A stretch of 64,000 nucleotides of DNA from Deltaproteobacteria bacterium (GCA_016219005.1 JACRCN010000068.1:1-64000), one strand, 5' to 3'; positions 53,467 through 62,213 are shown, counted from the first letter of the stretch. Notes: a model not told the origin generated them from the sequence alone. Program-made: numbers and translations.

Positions 53467-54447
53467 CTACTGGATCGTAATGTTCAATTCCTTGATCAGC
53501 TTGCCGTAGTCGGCATGCACTTCCTGCAGGAACTTCGCAAAATCGGCGCCGTTCAGGTACATGATCGGCTGGTCGAGATCCGCCATGATCTTCTTGAACT
53601 CCTCGTCCGCGGTCACTTTTTTCAATGTTGCCTCGAGATACGCGACAACCTCTTTGGGAGTCGCGGCCGGTGCACCAATCCCTTTGACGGAGCCCCACGT
53701 CGAAACGTTGATGCCCAACTCTTTGAGGGTGGGGATATTCGGCAGCGAAGGATCGCGCTGGGGCAGGGCCACCGCCAGCGGCTTGAAGCGGCCGGCCTTG
53801 ATGTGCGGCGCAACCTCTGATGGATGCCCGGCCCCGAGCATCACATGTCCGCCGGCAAGTGCGGTCACAGCCTCCGCGCCTCCCGCGAAAGGCACCGTCA
53901 CGATGTTGACTCCGGCTGCCTTCGCTATGGCCGTGATGGTGATGTCCTGCGCACCGGCCTTCATGGACACGGAGGTGGTGATCGGCTTGTTCTCCTTCTT
54001 GGACCACGCGATCATGTCCGGCAGGCTGTTGAACTCAGACTTGGTCCCGGTCACCACTACGACGGAGTGGACCGAGATCCGAGCGATCGCAACTAGATCC
54101 TTGTAGGGGTCGTAGGGCATCTTCTGGAGGTGTGGCATGACAATGTCGTGCCCCGAGCCGTAGCCAAGGTACAACGTGTAGCCGTCGGGTTTGGACCGGA
54201 CGACAAACTCCGTTGCAACAACACCGGCGCCCCCGGGTTTGTTGACCACCACCAGCGGCTGGGGACAATACTTGGGCCAGACCTTCTCGATCGCGCGGCT
54301 CATCAGGTCGGTGGACCCGCCGGCAGAGGCCGGTACGATGCCGTTGATCGGTTTGGACGGATATTTGTCCTGTGCCGACACCGTGCCCGCGAGCATAAGG
54401 GTTGCAACCAACGCGGTGAAAAAACTACTGATGAGAAATCGCTTCAT
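53467..54447 (-). CDS. TTT transporter substrate-binding protein (Bug/TctC), tandem paralog B
   Basis: 326 residues, signal peptide ending near TVSAQDKYP. Nearly the same protein as paralog A, including YGSGHD, MPHLQKMPYDPYKDLVA and KKIMADLDQPIMY. AAAGGAGGGAG precedes the ATG. It is directly downstream of tctA, the usual place for the cognate receptor, so paralog A is probably the extra copy with shifted ligand preference. Confidence 0.92.
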   Translation of the reverse strand: MKRFLISSFFTALVATLMLAGTVSAQDKYPSKPINGIVPASAGGSTDLMSRAIEKVWPKYCPQPLVVVNKPGGAGVVATEFVVRSKPDGYTLYLGYGSGHDIVMPHLQKMPYDPYKDLVAIARISVHSVVVVTGTKSEFNSLPDMIAWSKKENKPITTSVSMKAGAQDITITAIAKAAGVNIVTVPFAGGAEAVTALAGGHVMLGAGHPSEVAPHIKAGRFKPLAVALPQRDPSLPNIPTLKELGINVSTWGSVKGIGAPAATPKEVVAYLEATLKKVTADEEFKKIMADLDQPIMYLNGADFAKFLQEVHADYGKLIKELNITIQ

Positions 54448-54494
54448 ACACTCCCTCCTTTAATCCTTAATGAAGATGGAAGTCGGCCTCCGGG

Positions 54495-56006
54495 TCAGGC
54501 CGCCTTTTGAGCCTTGGAACAACGGCCCGTGCGGCGAATCGCAAGAACCGCCTGACCGACGATAAAGATCGCAAATAAAGCAACTATGGTCGACGATATG
54601 GGGCGGGTGACAAAAATCGAAAAGCTGCCTCCGGACATGAGCAGCGACTGCCGCATGGAGCCCTCGATCATGGGGCCCAGGATGAAAGCCAAAGGCAGGG
54701 GTCCGGCCTCGATTTTGAGTTTGCGAAGAACATACCCCAGAACGCCGAACGCGATCAGGGCGTAGAGATCGAAGGCCTGATTGGCGATGCTGTAGGAGCC
54801 GATCGCCGTGAAGAGGATCACCACCGGTGCGAGGATGCCGTAAGGCACCCGCAGCAACTGCACCCAGATCCCGACCAGCGGCAGGTTAAGGATGATGAGC
54901 ATGATGTTGCCGATATACATGGATGCGATCACGCCCCAGAACACGTCGGGATGCTCGACGATCAGGAAGGGGCCGGGCTTGACCCCCTTGATGAGCAGAC
55001 AGGCAAAAATCATGGCGATGGCCGCATTCCCGGGAATTCCCAGAGTGAGCAGGGGAATGAAGGATGAACTCGAGGCGGCATTGTTGGCGGCTTCGGGCCC
55101 GGCGACCCCTTCGATCGCGCCATGACCGAACTCCTCCGGATGTTTGGAGACTTTCTTTTCAACGGCATAGGACAGGAGCGATGAAATGACCGCACCGCCG
55201 CCGGGGATGATGCCGATGAAAAAACCTATCAGCGTGCCCCGCAGGATCGCCATGCGCGATTTGGCCCAATCCGCCATCCTGGGGAACACCTGTCCCACCC
55301 TGGTGGTGACGATCTCGACGTTGCCCTGCTGCTCCAGGTTGTAGAAGATTTCCCCCAGGCCGAAAACGCCCACGGCGAGCGTTACGAAATCGAAACCGCT
55401 TTGGAGCTCGGTCACACCGAAATCAAACCGGCTTTTGCCTGAAATGGGGTCGATGCCGACGGTCCCGAAAAGCAGCCCCAGGACCATGATGATAAGTCCC
55501 TTGGTGACCGATTCGCCCGAAAGGGTCACCGCCATCAACAGGCCCAGGAGCGCAAGTGCGAACTTCTCCGGCGGCCCGAAGCTCAATGCGAACTCCGCGA
55601 TGGGGGGCGCGAAAAGGGTAAGGCCGACCACGGCCACCGAGCCGGCGATGAAGGAGCCGATGGCGGCGATCCCCAATGCCGGGCCCGCCTGCCCCTTCTG
55701 GGCCATCTTGTAGCCGTCGATGCAGGTCACCACCGATGCGGCCTCGCCCGGCAAATTGAGCAGGATCGAGGTCGTCGACCCGCCGTACATGGCCCCGTAG
55801 TAAATGCCGGCCATCATGATGACGGCGGCAACCGGAGAGGCGATCGAATACGTGATCGGCAGAAGCAGCGCAATGGTGGCGGCAGGTCCTAACCCGGGCA
55901 GCACTCCCACGGCGGTCCCGATCAGGGCACCCAGCAAGGCGAACAGAAGGTTCATCGGCGTCAATGCGATGAAGAATCCTGAAATTATCCCATCGAAGAT
56001 GCCCAT
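54495..56006 (-). CDS. tctA: TTT transporter large membrane subunit TctA
   Basis: 503 residues, about 11-12 membrane helices. Highly conserved TctA sequences are present: GTAVGVLPGLGPAATIALLLPITY, YGGSTTSILLNLPGEAASVVTCIDGY and FIGIIPGGGAVISSLLSYAVEKK. GGAGGAG precedes the start. It lies between tctB (18 nt upstream) and the Bug genes. Confidence 0.95.
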   Translation of the reverse strand: MGIFDGIISGFFIALTPMNLLFALLGALIGTAVGVLPGLGPAATIALLLPITYSIASPVAAVIMMAGIYYGAMYGGSTTSILLNLPGEAASVVTCIDGYKMAQKGQAGPALGIAAIGSFIAGSVAVVGLTLFAPPIAEFALSFGPPEKFALALLGLLMAVTLSGESVTKGLIIMVLGLLFGTVGIDPISGKSRFDFGVTELQSGFDFVTLAVGVFGLGEIFYNLEQQGNVEIVTTRVGQVFPRMADWAKSRMAILRGTLIGFFIGIIPGGGAVISSLLSYAVEKKVSKHPEEFGHGAIEGVAGPEAANNAASSSSFIPLLTLGIPGNAAIAMIFACLLIKGVKPGPFLIVEHPDVFWGVIASMYIGNIMLIILNLPLVGIWVQLLRVPYGILAPVVILFTAIGSYSIANQAFDLYALIAFGVLGYVLRKLKIEAGPLPLAFILGPMIEGSMRQSLLMSGGSFSIFVTRPISSTIVALFAIFIVGQAVLAIRRTGRCSKAQKAA

Positions 56007-56024
56007 ATCGGGATCTCCTCCCTG

Positions 56025-56522
56025 TCAGGAGAGCAGCGGATTGGATGGCAGCTCGACATGCAGCAGGTATCTGAAAAGCGTGTACATGGCGGCTGTGCAG
56101 AGTGCGGTAATAATGATCGCTTTCAGCCAGCGTTGCCGCTCGACGACCACCTGCCAGCCGAGCATGAACACCAGGGTGGCAGCCAGAAACCCGATCCGTT
56201 CGAACAAACAGGCATAGGCAAGGGTGGCTGCAAACGCCAGGCACAGTTTGACCCGCGAGCCCGGCAAGCGAGCCGGTTCTGCCTCACAGACCGCCGCCAG
56301 CGGGTCTCCGGCATTTTCGACCTGGGGTGGAGATTTGAACAGAATGGTTTGGAGGCGCCAGACGAACCCTAATGCAACGAGAGCAAGCCCGCAGAGAAAC
56401 GGCAGGAAGCCGGCGCCCGGTGAAATCAGGATGCCGATCCTGAGGGAATAATAGGAGTGGTAAACGACGAAAATGCCCAAAGCGATAACGACAAGGTTGG
56501 TGACATTATCCGACTTGCTCAT
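56025..56522 (-). CDS. tctB: TTT transporter small membrane subunit TctB
   Basis: 165 residues, four hydrophobic helices. LRIGILISPGAGFLPFLCGLALVALGF (from about residue 25) is the typical TctB G-x-G-F-x-P motif. Start choice: ATG 56522 has GAGG 6 nt upstream and begins just before the first helix; ATG 56546 is nearly as well placed. The reading frame reaches back to 56609 inside the URO-D fusion gene. Confidence 0.88.
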   Translation of the reverse strand: MSKSDNVTNLVVIALGIFVVYHSYYSLRIGILISPGAGFLPFLCGLALVALGFVWRLQTILFKSPPQVENAGDPLAAVCEAEPARLPGSRVKLCLAFAATLAYACLFERIGFLAATLVFMLGWQVVVERQRWLKAIIITALCTAAMYTLFRYLLHVELPSNPLLS

Positions 56523-56601
56523 CCCGGGCCTCGACGGTGGTTGCATGGACGACCTCGCAAGACTTGCCTGCCCTGATTTTTCGCGTTGCACTGGAAGCTT
56601 T

Positions 56602-58509
56602 TCATCCAATCAAGCTGCGGACGAGGTCGATGGCTTCGGCGGCGTCCCTGGCATAGCCGTCGGCGCCGATGTCGTCGGCGAAATTCCGGTTAACGGGGGC
56701 CCCGCCGATGATGACCTTTACGCCCTCGCGAATCCCGGCCTGCGACAGGGCCGCGATCACCTTGCGCATTTCGGGCATGGTGGTGGTGAGCAGGGCGGAC
56801 AAGGCCAGGACCTGCGGCCGTTCGCCGGCAACTTTTTTTACAAAGGCATCGACCGCAACGTTGATTCCCAGATCCACCACGTTGAAGCCCACGCCGCGCA
56901 GCATGGTCGCGACCATGTTCTTGCCGATGTCGTGCATGTCGCCCTTGACGGTGCCGATCAGGATCTTGCCTCCCGCGCGTTTGTCTTTTTCAGCCAGATA
57001 CGGCTCCAGAAAGAGCACGGCCGCGTTCATGGCCCGGGCGGCCGCCAGCACCTCCGGTATGAAGACGGTACCGTTCTTGAATGCCTCGTTGAGGCTTTCC
57101 ATGGCGGCCACCATTCCCAGGTCGATGATGTCCTTGGGGGCGACCTTCCGCTGCAACAGTTCCTTGACCTGTCCGATGAGCTCCTGCTCCCGGCCGTCGA
57201 GGACCGCCTGGCGGATGTTTGCGAAGCGGGTGTTCCGCGGGGCCGGCGCAGGTTGCTTTTGAGCGAGTACCCTGGCGGCCGCCCCGGTATCGACCGGGTT
57301 GAATGCACCGGCCTGCAGCGGCAGGCGGCCTTTCTCCCCGACCATGTCGCCGATGCGGACCAGGCGTTCGAAATCGGCATCCGGCGGGGTGGTGTCCGCA
57401 ATGCCAAGGATGAACCTGCGGCCATCGCCGATTCCGGAGAAAAGCCCGTCCATGAAGCCCTGAAACTGTTCATCGGGGGTGAGCTGCGGCAGCAGCAGGT
57501 TGGAGGGGACTCCGCCGAAAATGGTGATGCGGTCGCTCCAGCGCCGGTAGTACTCCTGGATGGTGACCTTGGTCATGGGCGCCGGGCAGACCGCTTCGGC
57601 GACATCCATGCCCGACTCGTGCAGGAGGTCCATCAGGCCGAGATTCTCGCCGTCGGTGTGGCAGAGGACCCGGATGTTTTTGGGGCCTAGAACCTCCTTG
57701 GCCTTCCGGATCCAGGGCACGAAGTGTTGGGCGAACATCGGCGGGAAGGTGAGCATGTCGTCGAAGTTCGAACCCCATTGGATGACCTCGGCCGGTGAAT
57801 CCGCGACAATGCGCAACGCCTTCGCATACAAAGGGGCCAGGGCATCGGCCAGGTCGAGTCGTTCAGGCTGGTGGTCGCGGTAATAATGGAAGAACTCGGT
57901 CGCGTCCAAAAAGTATTTCTGGATGTGGTGAAGCGGGCCGGCTGCCACGGTGAAAGCCGTCACCGGCAGGCCGTTCTCGGCCACCTCGGCCTGGTGGGCT
58001 GCGAAGGCTTCGTAGTTGGCCACGACATCCATGTTTTCAAACACACCGGCCAGCCGCATCAGGTCATCCGGGGTCTTGACGGCATGCTCTTCGATCCAGG
58101 GCACGGAAGTGCCCGAGCGCCGCATTTCCGGGCTGTAAACGGTGCAGGTGGTGATGGAGCCCTTGGCGGTGGTGTAACGGATGCGCGTGCGGTCGCCTTC
58201 GCGCCTGGTTTCGATCTTGACCTGGTCGGAGAACGCGAAGTGCGCCACGTACTCCTTCATGAAGTGGACCCCCAGGGCCCGGTGCAGCATGGCATCGGGG
58301 TTGGGCTGGCGCAGGTGATCCGCAACCACCTTGTGCAGGGCCCAGCCTTCGGAAAGCGCTATCTGGTCCCTGGTCCTGCCCTGATGTCGTTGAGGCAGAG
58401 TGCCGTTCAGGGAGTTGGCATTGTACCACAGGTCGATGCGGGGCGCGTATGGGATGTGGTCGGGCATGTCGCCCAGTACCGCCGTAAGCAATCGCTGTCG
58501 ATGATTCAT
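56602..58509 (-). CDS. URO-D-type methyltransferase fused to a corrinoid-binding domain
   Basis: 635 residues in two parts. The N-terminal URO-D-like part (about 1-400) has MNHRQRLLTAVLGDMPDHIPYAP, RVLCHTDGENLGLMDLLHESG and FGGVPSNLLLP. The C-terminal part (about 425-635) is a methionine-synthase-type corrinoid protein: a four-helix cap (LLQRKVAPKDIIDLGMVAAMESL), then GTVKGDMHDIGKNMVATMLRGVGF with the cobalt-ligand histidine in DMHDIG, then the ALSALLTTTMPEM and IIGGAPVN motifs. In other systems methyltransferase and corrinoid protein are usually separate. Upstream of tctB on the same strand, hence probably specific for the TTT substrate. Confidence 0.9.
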   Translation of the reverse strand: MNHRQRLLTAVLGDMPDHIPYAPRIDLWYNANSLNGTLPQRHQGRTRDQIALSEGWALHKVVADHLRQPNPDAMLHRALGVHFMKEYVAHFAFSDQVKIETRREGDRTRIRYTTAKGSITTCTVYSPEMRRSGTSVPWIEEHAVKTPDDLMRLAGVFENMDVVANYEAFAAHQAEVAENGLPVTAFTVAAGPLHHIQKYFLDATEFFHYYRDHQPERLDLADALAPLYAKALRIVADSPAEVIQWGSNFDDMLTFPPMFAQHFVPWIRKAKEVLGPKNIRVLCHTDGENLGLMDLLHESGMDVAEAVCPAPMTKVTIQEYYRRWSDRITIFGGVPSNLLLPQLTPDEQFQGFMDGLFSGIGDGRRFILGIADTTPPDADFERLVRIGDMVGEKGRLPLQAGAFNPVDTGAAARVLAQKQPAPAPRNTRFANIRQAVLDGREQELIGQVKELLQRKVAPKDIIDLGMVAAMESLNEAFKNGTVFIPEVLAAARAMNAAVLFLEPYLAEKDKRAGGKILIGTVKGDMHDIGKNMVATMLRGVGFNVVDLGINVAVDAFVKKVAGERPQVLALSALLTTTMPEMRKVIAALSQAGIREGVKVIIGGAPVNRNFADDIGADGYARDAAEAIDLVRSLIG

Positions 58510-58574
58510 CAGCGCTCGATTCTCCCCGCGGAAAGACCACTATCGGAAACGGATGATTTATTGGAGTTGGTTAA

Positions 58575-58602
58575 ATAATACCATATGTATTTTTTATGTC
58601 AA
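58575..58602 (-). promoter_or_regulatory. Promoter of the leftward URO-D/TTT operon
   Basis: On the minus strand TTGACA (58597-58602), 16-nt spacer, TATTAT (58575-58580). The spacer carries ATACATATGGTAT, similar to the half-site GATGGTATACAAT in the divergent GntR promoter, so both may be bound by that GntR. Confidence 0.55.
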
Positions 58603-58610
58603 TAAAATAA

Positions 58611-58639
58611 TTGACAAGATAGCTTTGATGGTATACAAT
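58611..58639 (+). promoter_or_regulatory. Promoter and operator of the GntR/aldolase operon
   Basis: TTGACA (58611-58616), 17-nt spacer, TACAAT (58634-58639). GATGGTATACAATTTTGG overlaps the -10 and holds the TGGTATACA palindrome typical of FCD-GntR operators. The -10 is only 9 nt from the ATG at 58649, so the transcript should start at or within a few bases of the start codon (leaderless). Confidence 0.6.
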
Positions 58640-58648
58640 TTTGGCGTC

Positions 58649-59308
58649 ATGGATAAGAACAAGGTTTATGAAGATATCCGGCGGCAGATTGTCGAGGAGA
58701 AGCTCACGCCCGGGCAGTGGCTGGTCGAGCGTGAGCTTTGCGAAACCTACAGCATGAGCCGCACCCCCATCCGGGAAATTCTCTGGAAGCTTACGGCCGA
58801 CGGCTTCCTTGAACAGGAAGCCAACCGGGGCTTCGTTGTGCGTCGACTCGGCCTTGAGCAGATCTTCGAAATCTTCCAGACCCGGGAGGCCATCGAAGGT
58901 ATGGCCGCGCGGCTTGCCAGCCGCAGGGGCGGCGAGGCTTTCCGCTCGACGCTGCGCGAGATCGAGAAAAAAATCGCCAGGGCCAATATCGAATCCGACC
59001 CGGCGATGGGTATCGCGCTGGGCCGCGAGCTTCACCGGGCCATTATGGATGCCGCGCACAACGGCATCATGGCGGATATAAACGAGAGGCTCGAAAATCT
59101 GACGGTCCTTACGGCCAACATCACCAAGCGGTCGCCCGCCATCGAAAAGGCCTCCGCCGAGGCGCATCTCGGCATCATCGACGCCATGCTTCAGCAGGAC
59201 GAAGAAAAAGGCGAGCAGTTGATGCGCGAGCACCTGCGGGAAACCTGCCGGCATGTCGTGGAGCAGTTTTACCCCGGCATGCTCGAAACATCTTCGAATA
59301 ATAAATAG
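58649..59308 (+). CDS. GntR family regulator, FCD type
   Basis: 219 residues. Winged helix at about residues 5-70 (YEDIRRQIVEEKLTPGQWL, SMSRTPIREILWKLTADGFLE, NRGFVVRRL), then FCD domain (IFQTREAIEGMAARLAS, ELHRAIMDAAHN, EAHLGIIDAML, MREHLRETCRHVVEQF) with the His residues expected for metal binding. ATG 58649 fits the family N-terminus; the frame runs 32 codons further upstream through the promoter. Divergent from the URO-D/TTT operon and first gene of the aldolase operon, so it probably controls both. Confidence 0.9.
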   Translation: MDKNKVYEDIRRQIVEEKLTPGQWLVERELCETYSMSRTPIREILWKLTADGFLEQEANRGFVVRRLGLEQIFEIFQTREAIEGMAARLASRRGGEAFRSTLREIEKKIARANIESDPAMGIALGRELHRAIMDAAHNGIMADINERLENLTVLTANITKRSPAIEKASAEAHLGIIDAMLQQDEEKGEQLMREHLRETCRHVVEQFYPGMLETSSNNK

Positions 59309-59351
59309 GAAGACCCATTCAAAACGATTGACCGGCAAAGGAGAAGGACGC

Positions 59352-60119
59352 ATGGCTGTTCAAAAACTTCGCGAAGGCAAACGAGCCGTCGGAACCATGG
59401 TGCGCTTGATTCAGAATCCCGCCGTGGCCGTCGTGGCGCAAAATGCAGGCCTTGATTTCATCATGCTCGACCTGGAGCACGGCCCCTACACCATGGAAAC
59501 GGTGGGCGATGTCTTCAAAGTGGGCCGGGCGCTCGGCCTGGGCTGCCTGGTGCGTGTGCCGGAGCTCGCCAAGGGCTACGTCTCCCGCGCGCTCGACTGC
59601 GGTGCCACCGGCGTCATGGTGCCCATGCTCGAATCGGTGGAGCAGGCCCGGCTGCTGGTGCGCTGGGCCAAGTACGCACCCCTCGGCGCACGCGGCTTCG
59701 GCGGCGCGGGCGGCCACACTAACTTTGCCGGTGTCAGCCCCGATGCCACGCCGGCTTTCATGGCCAAGGCCAACGTGGACACCCTTGCCATCGCCCAGAT
59801 CGAAACCGCCCAGGCCATCCAGAACATCGATGCGATCGCCGCCGTGCCGGGCATCGACGCTCTGCTCATCGGTCCCAATGACCTCGCCATTTCGATGGGT
59901 TGTGCCGGCGACCTGTTGGGCGACACCCTGGACAAGGCCATCGGCCAGGTGGCGGCGGCCGCAAAAAAGCACGGCAGGATTTTCGGCATGCATGCCCCGG
60001 ACCCCCTCACCGAGCGCTGGCTGCCCAAGGGGCTTGCGCTCGTCATGAGCAATCTGGACACCAACATCCTGGCAGCCGGCCTGAAGGCGATCTGCCAAAA
60101 GTACCAGAAGCCATCCTAA
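59352..60119 (+). CDS. HpcH/HpaI family aldolase
   Basis: 255 residues, class II metal-dependent aldolase. FIMLDLEHGPYTMETV, CLVRVPELAKGYVSRALDCGATGVMVPMLES, GARGFGGAGG and IAQIETAQAIQNIDAI (metal glutamate) then LLIGPNDLAISMG (metal aspartate) are all present. It cleaves a 4-hydroxy-2-oxo acid to pyruvate plus an aldehyde. AAAGGAGAAGG precedes ATG 59352. The last three codons and stop lie inside a copy of the 145-bp repeat. Confidence 0.92.
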   Translation: MAVQKLREGKRAVGTMVRLIQNPAVAVVAQNAGLDFIMLDLEHGPYTMETVGDVFKVGRALGLGCLVRVPELAKGYVSRALDCGATGVMVPMLESVEQARLLVRWAKYAPLGARGFGGAGGHTNFAGVSPDATPAFMAKANVDTLAIAQIETAQAIQNIDAIAAVPGIDALLIGPNDLAISMGCAGDLLGDTLDKAIGQVAAAAKKHGRIFGMHAPDPLTERWLPKGLALVMSNLDTNILAAGLKAICQKYQKPS

Positions 60120-60251
60120 AAACAGCAGATCGCAGCCGAGGGCAAGGCGCATGCCGATGAAAAAGGGTGAGCCGCGGCAGGTGGTTGAGTATTTTTCAGA
60201 AGGCGCGCCACGCCGCCGGCGGCTGCCGGATGCATTTTTTCAGATAGCTTC
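60107..60251. repeat. 145-bp MITE-like repeat with inverted termini (copy 3, complete)
   Basis: Reverse orientation relative to copy 2. Starts GAAGCCATCCTAAAAACAGC and ends TTTTTTCAGATAGCTTC; landmarks shared with copy 2 include GCCGAGGGCAAGGCGCA, GATGAAAAAG/GCTGAAAAAG and GGATGCATTTTT. It supplies the TAA stop and last codons of the aldolase gene and fills most of the 189-bp gap. Confidence 0.8.
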
Positions 60252-60308
60252 AAGTCCTGATTCAGGAAGATCCGCCAATCCGCAACAGCGTCGCAAGGAG
60301 GTTTTAAA

Positions 60309-61274
60309 ATGGCTTATAAAGTGTTGATCCCGCAGGACGTGGCGCAGCCGGGAAAAGACTATCTGCGCGAGCGGGGCTACGAGATCCGGATGGGCAGCGG
60401 TTTCACCGCGGATGCCATCGCGGCGGACGTGGTCGACTGCGACGCCATCCTGGCGCGCACCGCCCCCTACCCGGCCAAAGTGTTCGAGGCGGGCAGGAAG
60501 CTCAAGGTCATCTCGCGCCACGGGGTGGGCTATGACAATATCGATGTCGCCAAGGCGACCGAGTTGGGCGTATGGGTGACCTTTGCGCCGGAATCCAACG
60601 CGAACACGGTCGCCGAGCACGCCATCGGCTGCATCCTCGCCCTGGCGCGCAATTTCATCCAGCTGGACCGGGAGACGCGCGCCGGCAATTGGGGGATCCG
60701 GGACAAGCTGCTCGGCACCGACCTTTCCGGCAAGGTGCTCGGTATCTTAGGCCTCGGCAAGATCGGACGCCGCGTGGCGCAGAAAGCCGCCCTGGGGCTT
60801 GGCATGAAAGTCCTCGGCTACGACCCTTACCTCAAAGCCGCGCAGGTGGCTGAATTCGCGACCCCTGCCGGCTCTTTCGAGGAAGTCTTCGCCGCATCCG
60901 ATTTCGTGACGGTGCATATCCCGGGCGGCGCCGCCACAAGGGGGATCGTCAACAAGAAGCTGTTCGACGTCATGAAGAAGACGGCTTTTTTCATCAATGC
61001 CTCGCGCGGCGACGTGGTGGACGAGGCCGCCCTGATCGAGGGGCTGCGCAACGGGACGATCGCCGGCGCGGCCATCGATGTCTATGAAAAGGAGCCTCCG
61101 CGGAAGGACAACCCGCTGATCGGCATGAGCAACGTGCTCCTGACGCCCCACAATGCCTCCCAGACCCGGGAGTGCATGATCCGCATGGCGCTGCACGCGG
61201 CCCAGGGGATCGACGAGGTGCTGGCGGGCAAGCGCCCGACCTGGCCGGTGAACGACCCGGCCCAAAGGAGGTAG
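60309..61274 (+). CDS. D-isomer-specific 2-hydroxyacid dehydrogenase (SerA-like)
   Basis: 321 residues. NAD-binding LGILGLGKIGRRVAQKAA (G-x-G-x-x-G), catalytic Arg in PESNANTVAEHAIG/NASRGDVVDEAALI context, Glu in AIDVYEKEPP and His in LLTPHNASQT are intact. It oxidises or reduces a D-2-hydroxy acid such as D-glycerate or 3-phosphoglycerate-like compounds. AAGGAGG lies 7 nt before the ATG. Next gene after 2 nt. Confidence 0.92.
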   Translation: MAYKVLIPQDVAQPGKDYLRERGYEIRMGSGFTADAIAADVVDCDAILARTAPYPAKVFEAGRKLKVISRHGVGYDNIDVAKATELGVWVTFAPESNANTVAEHAIGCILALARNFIQLDRETRAGNWGIRDKLLGTDLSGKVLGILGLGKIGRRVAQKAALGLGMKVLGYDPYLKAAQVAEFATPAGSFEEVFAASDFVTVHIPGGAATRGIVNKKLFDVMKKTAFFINASRGDVVDEAALIEGLRNGTIAGAAIDVYEKEPPRKDNPLIGMSNVLLTPHNASQTRECMIRMALHAAQGIDEVLAGKRPTWPVNDPAQRR

Positions 61275-61276
61275 CG

Positions 61277-62167
61277 ATGGCATTCATCCCCAAAGGTATC
61301 ATCCCCGCCATGGTGACACCCCTTACCAAGGACGGGAAAGTCAACGAGAAGGCCCTGCGCAAGTTTGCGGACTACCTCATCGAGGGCGGCTCCCACGGCC
61401 TTTTCGTGGTCGGCACCACCGGCGAGTTCTACGGGCTTTCGCCCGAGGAGAAAAAGGAGCTGTTCGAAATCACCGTGGACCAGGCCCGTGGCCGGGTGCC
61501 GGTGTATGCCGGCACCGGTGCCATCACGACACGCGAGGTGATCCTTCTGACCCGCTACGCCGAAGAGGCCAAGGTGGACGCGGTCTCGGTGCTGACCCCC
61601 ATGTTCATCAGCCCGAGCCAGAAGGAGTTGATCGAACACTACACGGCGATCGCCGCATCCACCCGGCTGCCGGTGCTGCTTTACAACAACCCGCCCAAGA
61701 CCGGCGTGAACCTGGCCGCGGCCACGGTGGCGAAGCTTGCCGAGGTGCAAAACATCGTCGGCGTCAAGGACTCCTCCGGCGACTTCACCCTCACGGGCGA
61801 GTACATCCGCCTGACCCGGGGCAAGGACTTCCACGTCCTGTTGGGCCGCGATACCCTCATCCATGCCGGTTTGTGCTACGGCGGCAGGGGCTCCATCGCC
61901 GCCTGCGCCAACGTGGCGCCCCGGCTGGTCGCGGATATCTACGACAAGTACGCGGCCGGCGACATCAAGGGCTCTCTCGATGCCCAGTTCAAGCTTGCCC
62001 CCTTGCGGATCGCATTCAATCTGGGAACCTTTCCCGCGGTGATCAAGGAGAGCCTGGAGCTGCTCGGCATCGACGCCGGCGCGTGCATGGCGCCGGTGGG
62101 ACCGATGAGCGCGGAAGAAAAGCAGCAGCTCAGAAAGATTTTGACTGACATGGGCCTCTTGAAATAG
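61277..62167 (+). CDS. Dihydrodipicolinate synthase (DapA) family aldolase
   Basis: 296 residues, class I pyruvate-dependent TIM-barrel lyase. VTPLTKDGKVNEKAL, LFVVGTTGEFYGLSPEEKKEL, YNNPPKTGVNLA (catalytic Tyr before NNP) and VGVKDSSGDF with the Schiff-base K164. Catabolic paralog (keto-deoxy-acid aldolase type) rather than lysine biosynthetic, judged from the operon with HpcH and 2-hydroxyacid dehydrogenase. AAGGAGG precedes the ATG. Confidence 0.92.
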   Translation: MAFIPKGIIPAMVTPLTKDGKVNEKALRKFADYLIEGGSHGLFVVGTTGEFYGLSPEEKKELFEITVDQARGRVPVYAGTGAITTREVILLTRYAEEAKVDAVSVLTPMFISPSQKELIEHYTAIAASTRLPVLLYNNPPKTGVNLAAATVAKLAEVQNIVGVKDSSGDFTLTGEYIRLTRGKDFHVLLGRDTLIHAGLCYGGRGSIAACANVAPRLVADIYDKYAAGDIKGSLDAQFKLAPLRIAFNLGTFPAVIKESLELLGIDAGACMAPVGPMSAEEKQQLRKILTDMGLLK

Positions 62168-62213
62168 ACTGGCGGACACGTGCAACATCACATCTAAACA
62201 AGGAGGTTCATGC

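Noticed and set aside
56473-57690. 405-codon frame antisense to the URO-D/corrinoid fusion
   Set aside because: No recognisable domain, while the minus strand has clear URO-D and B12 motifs.
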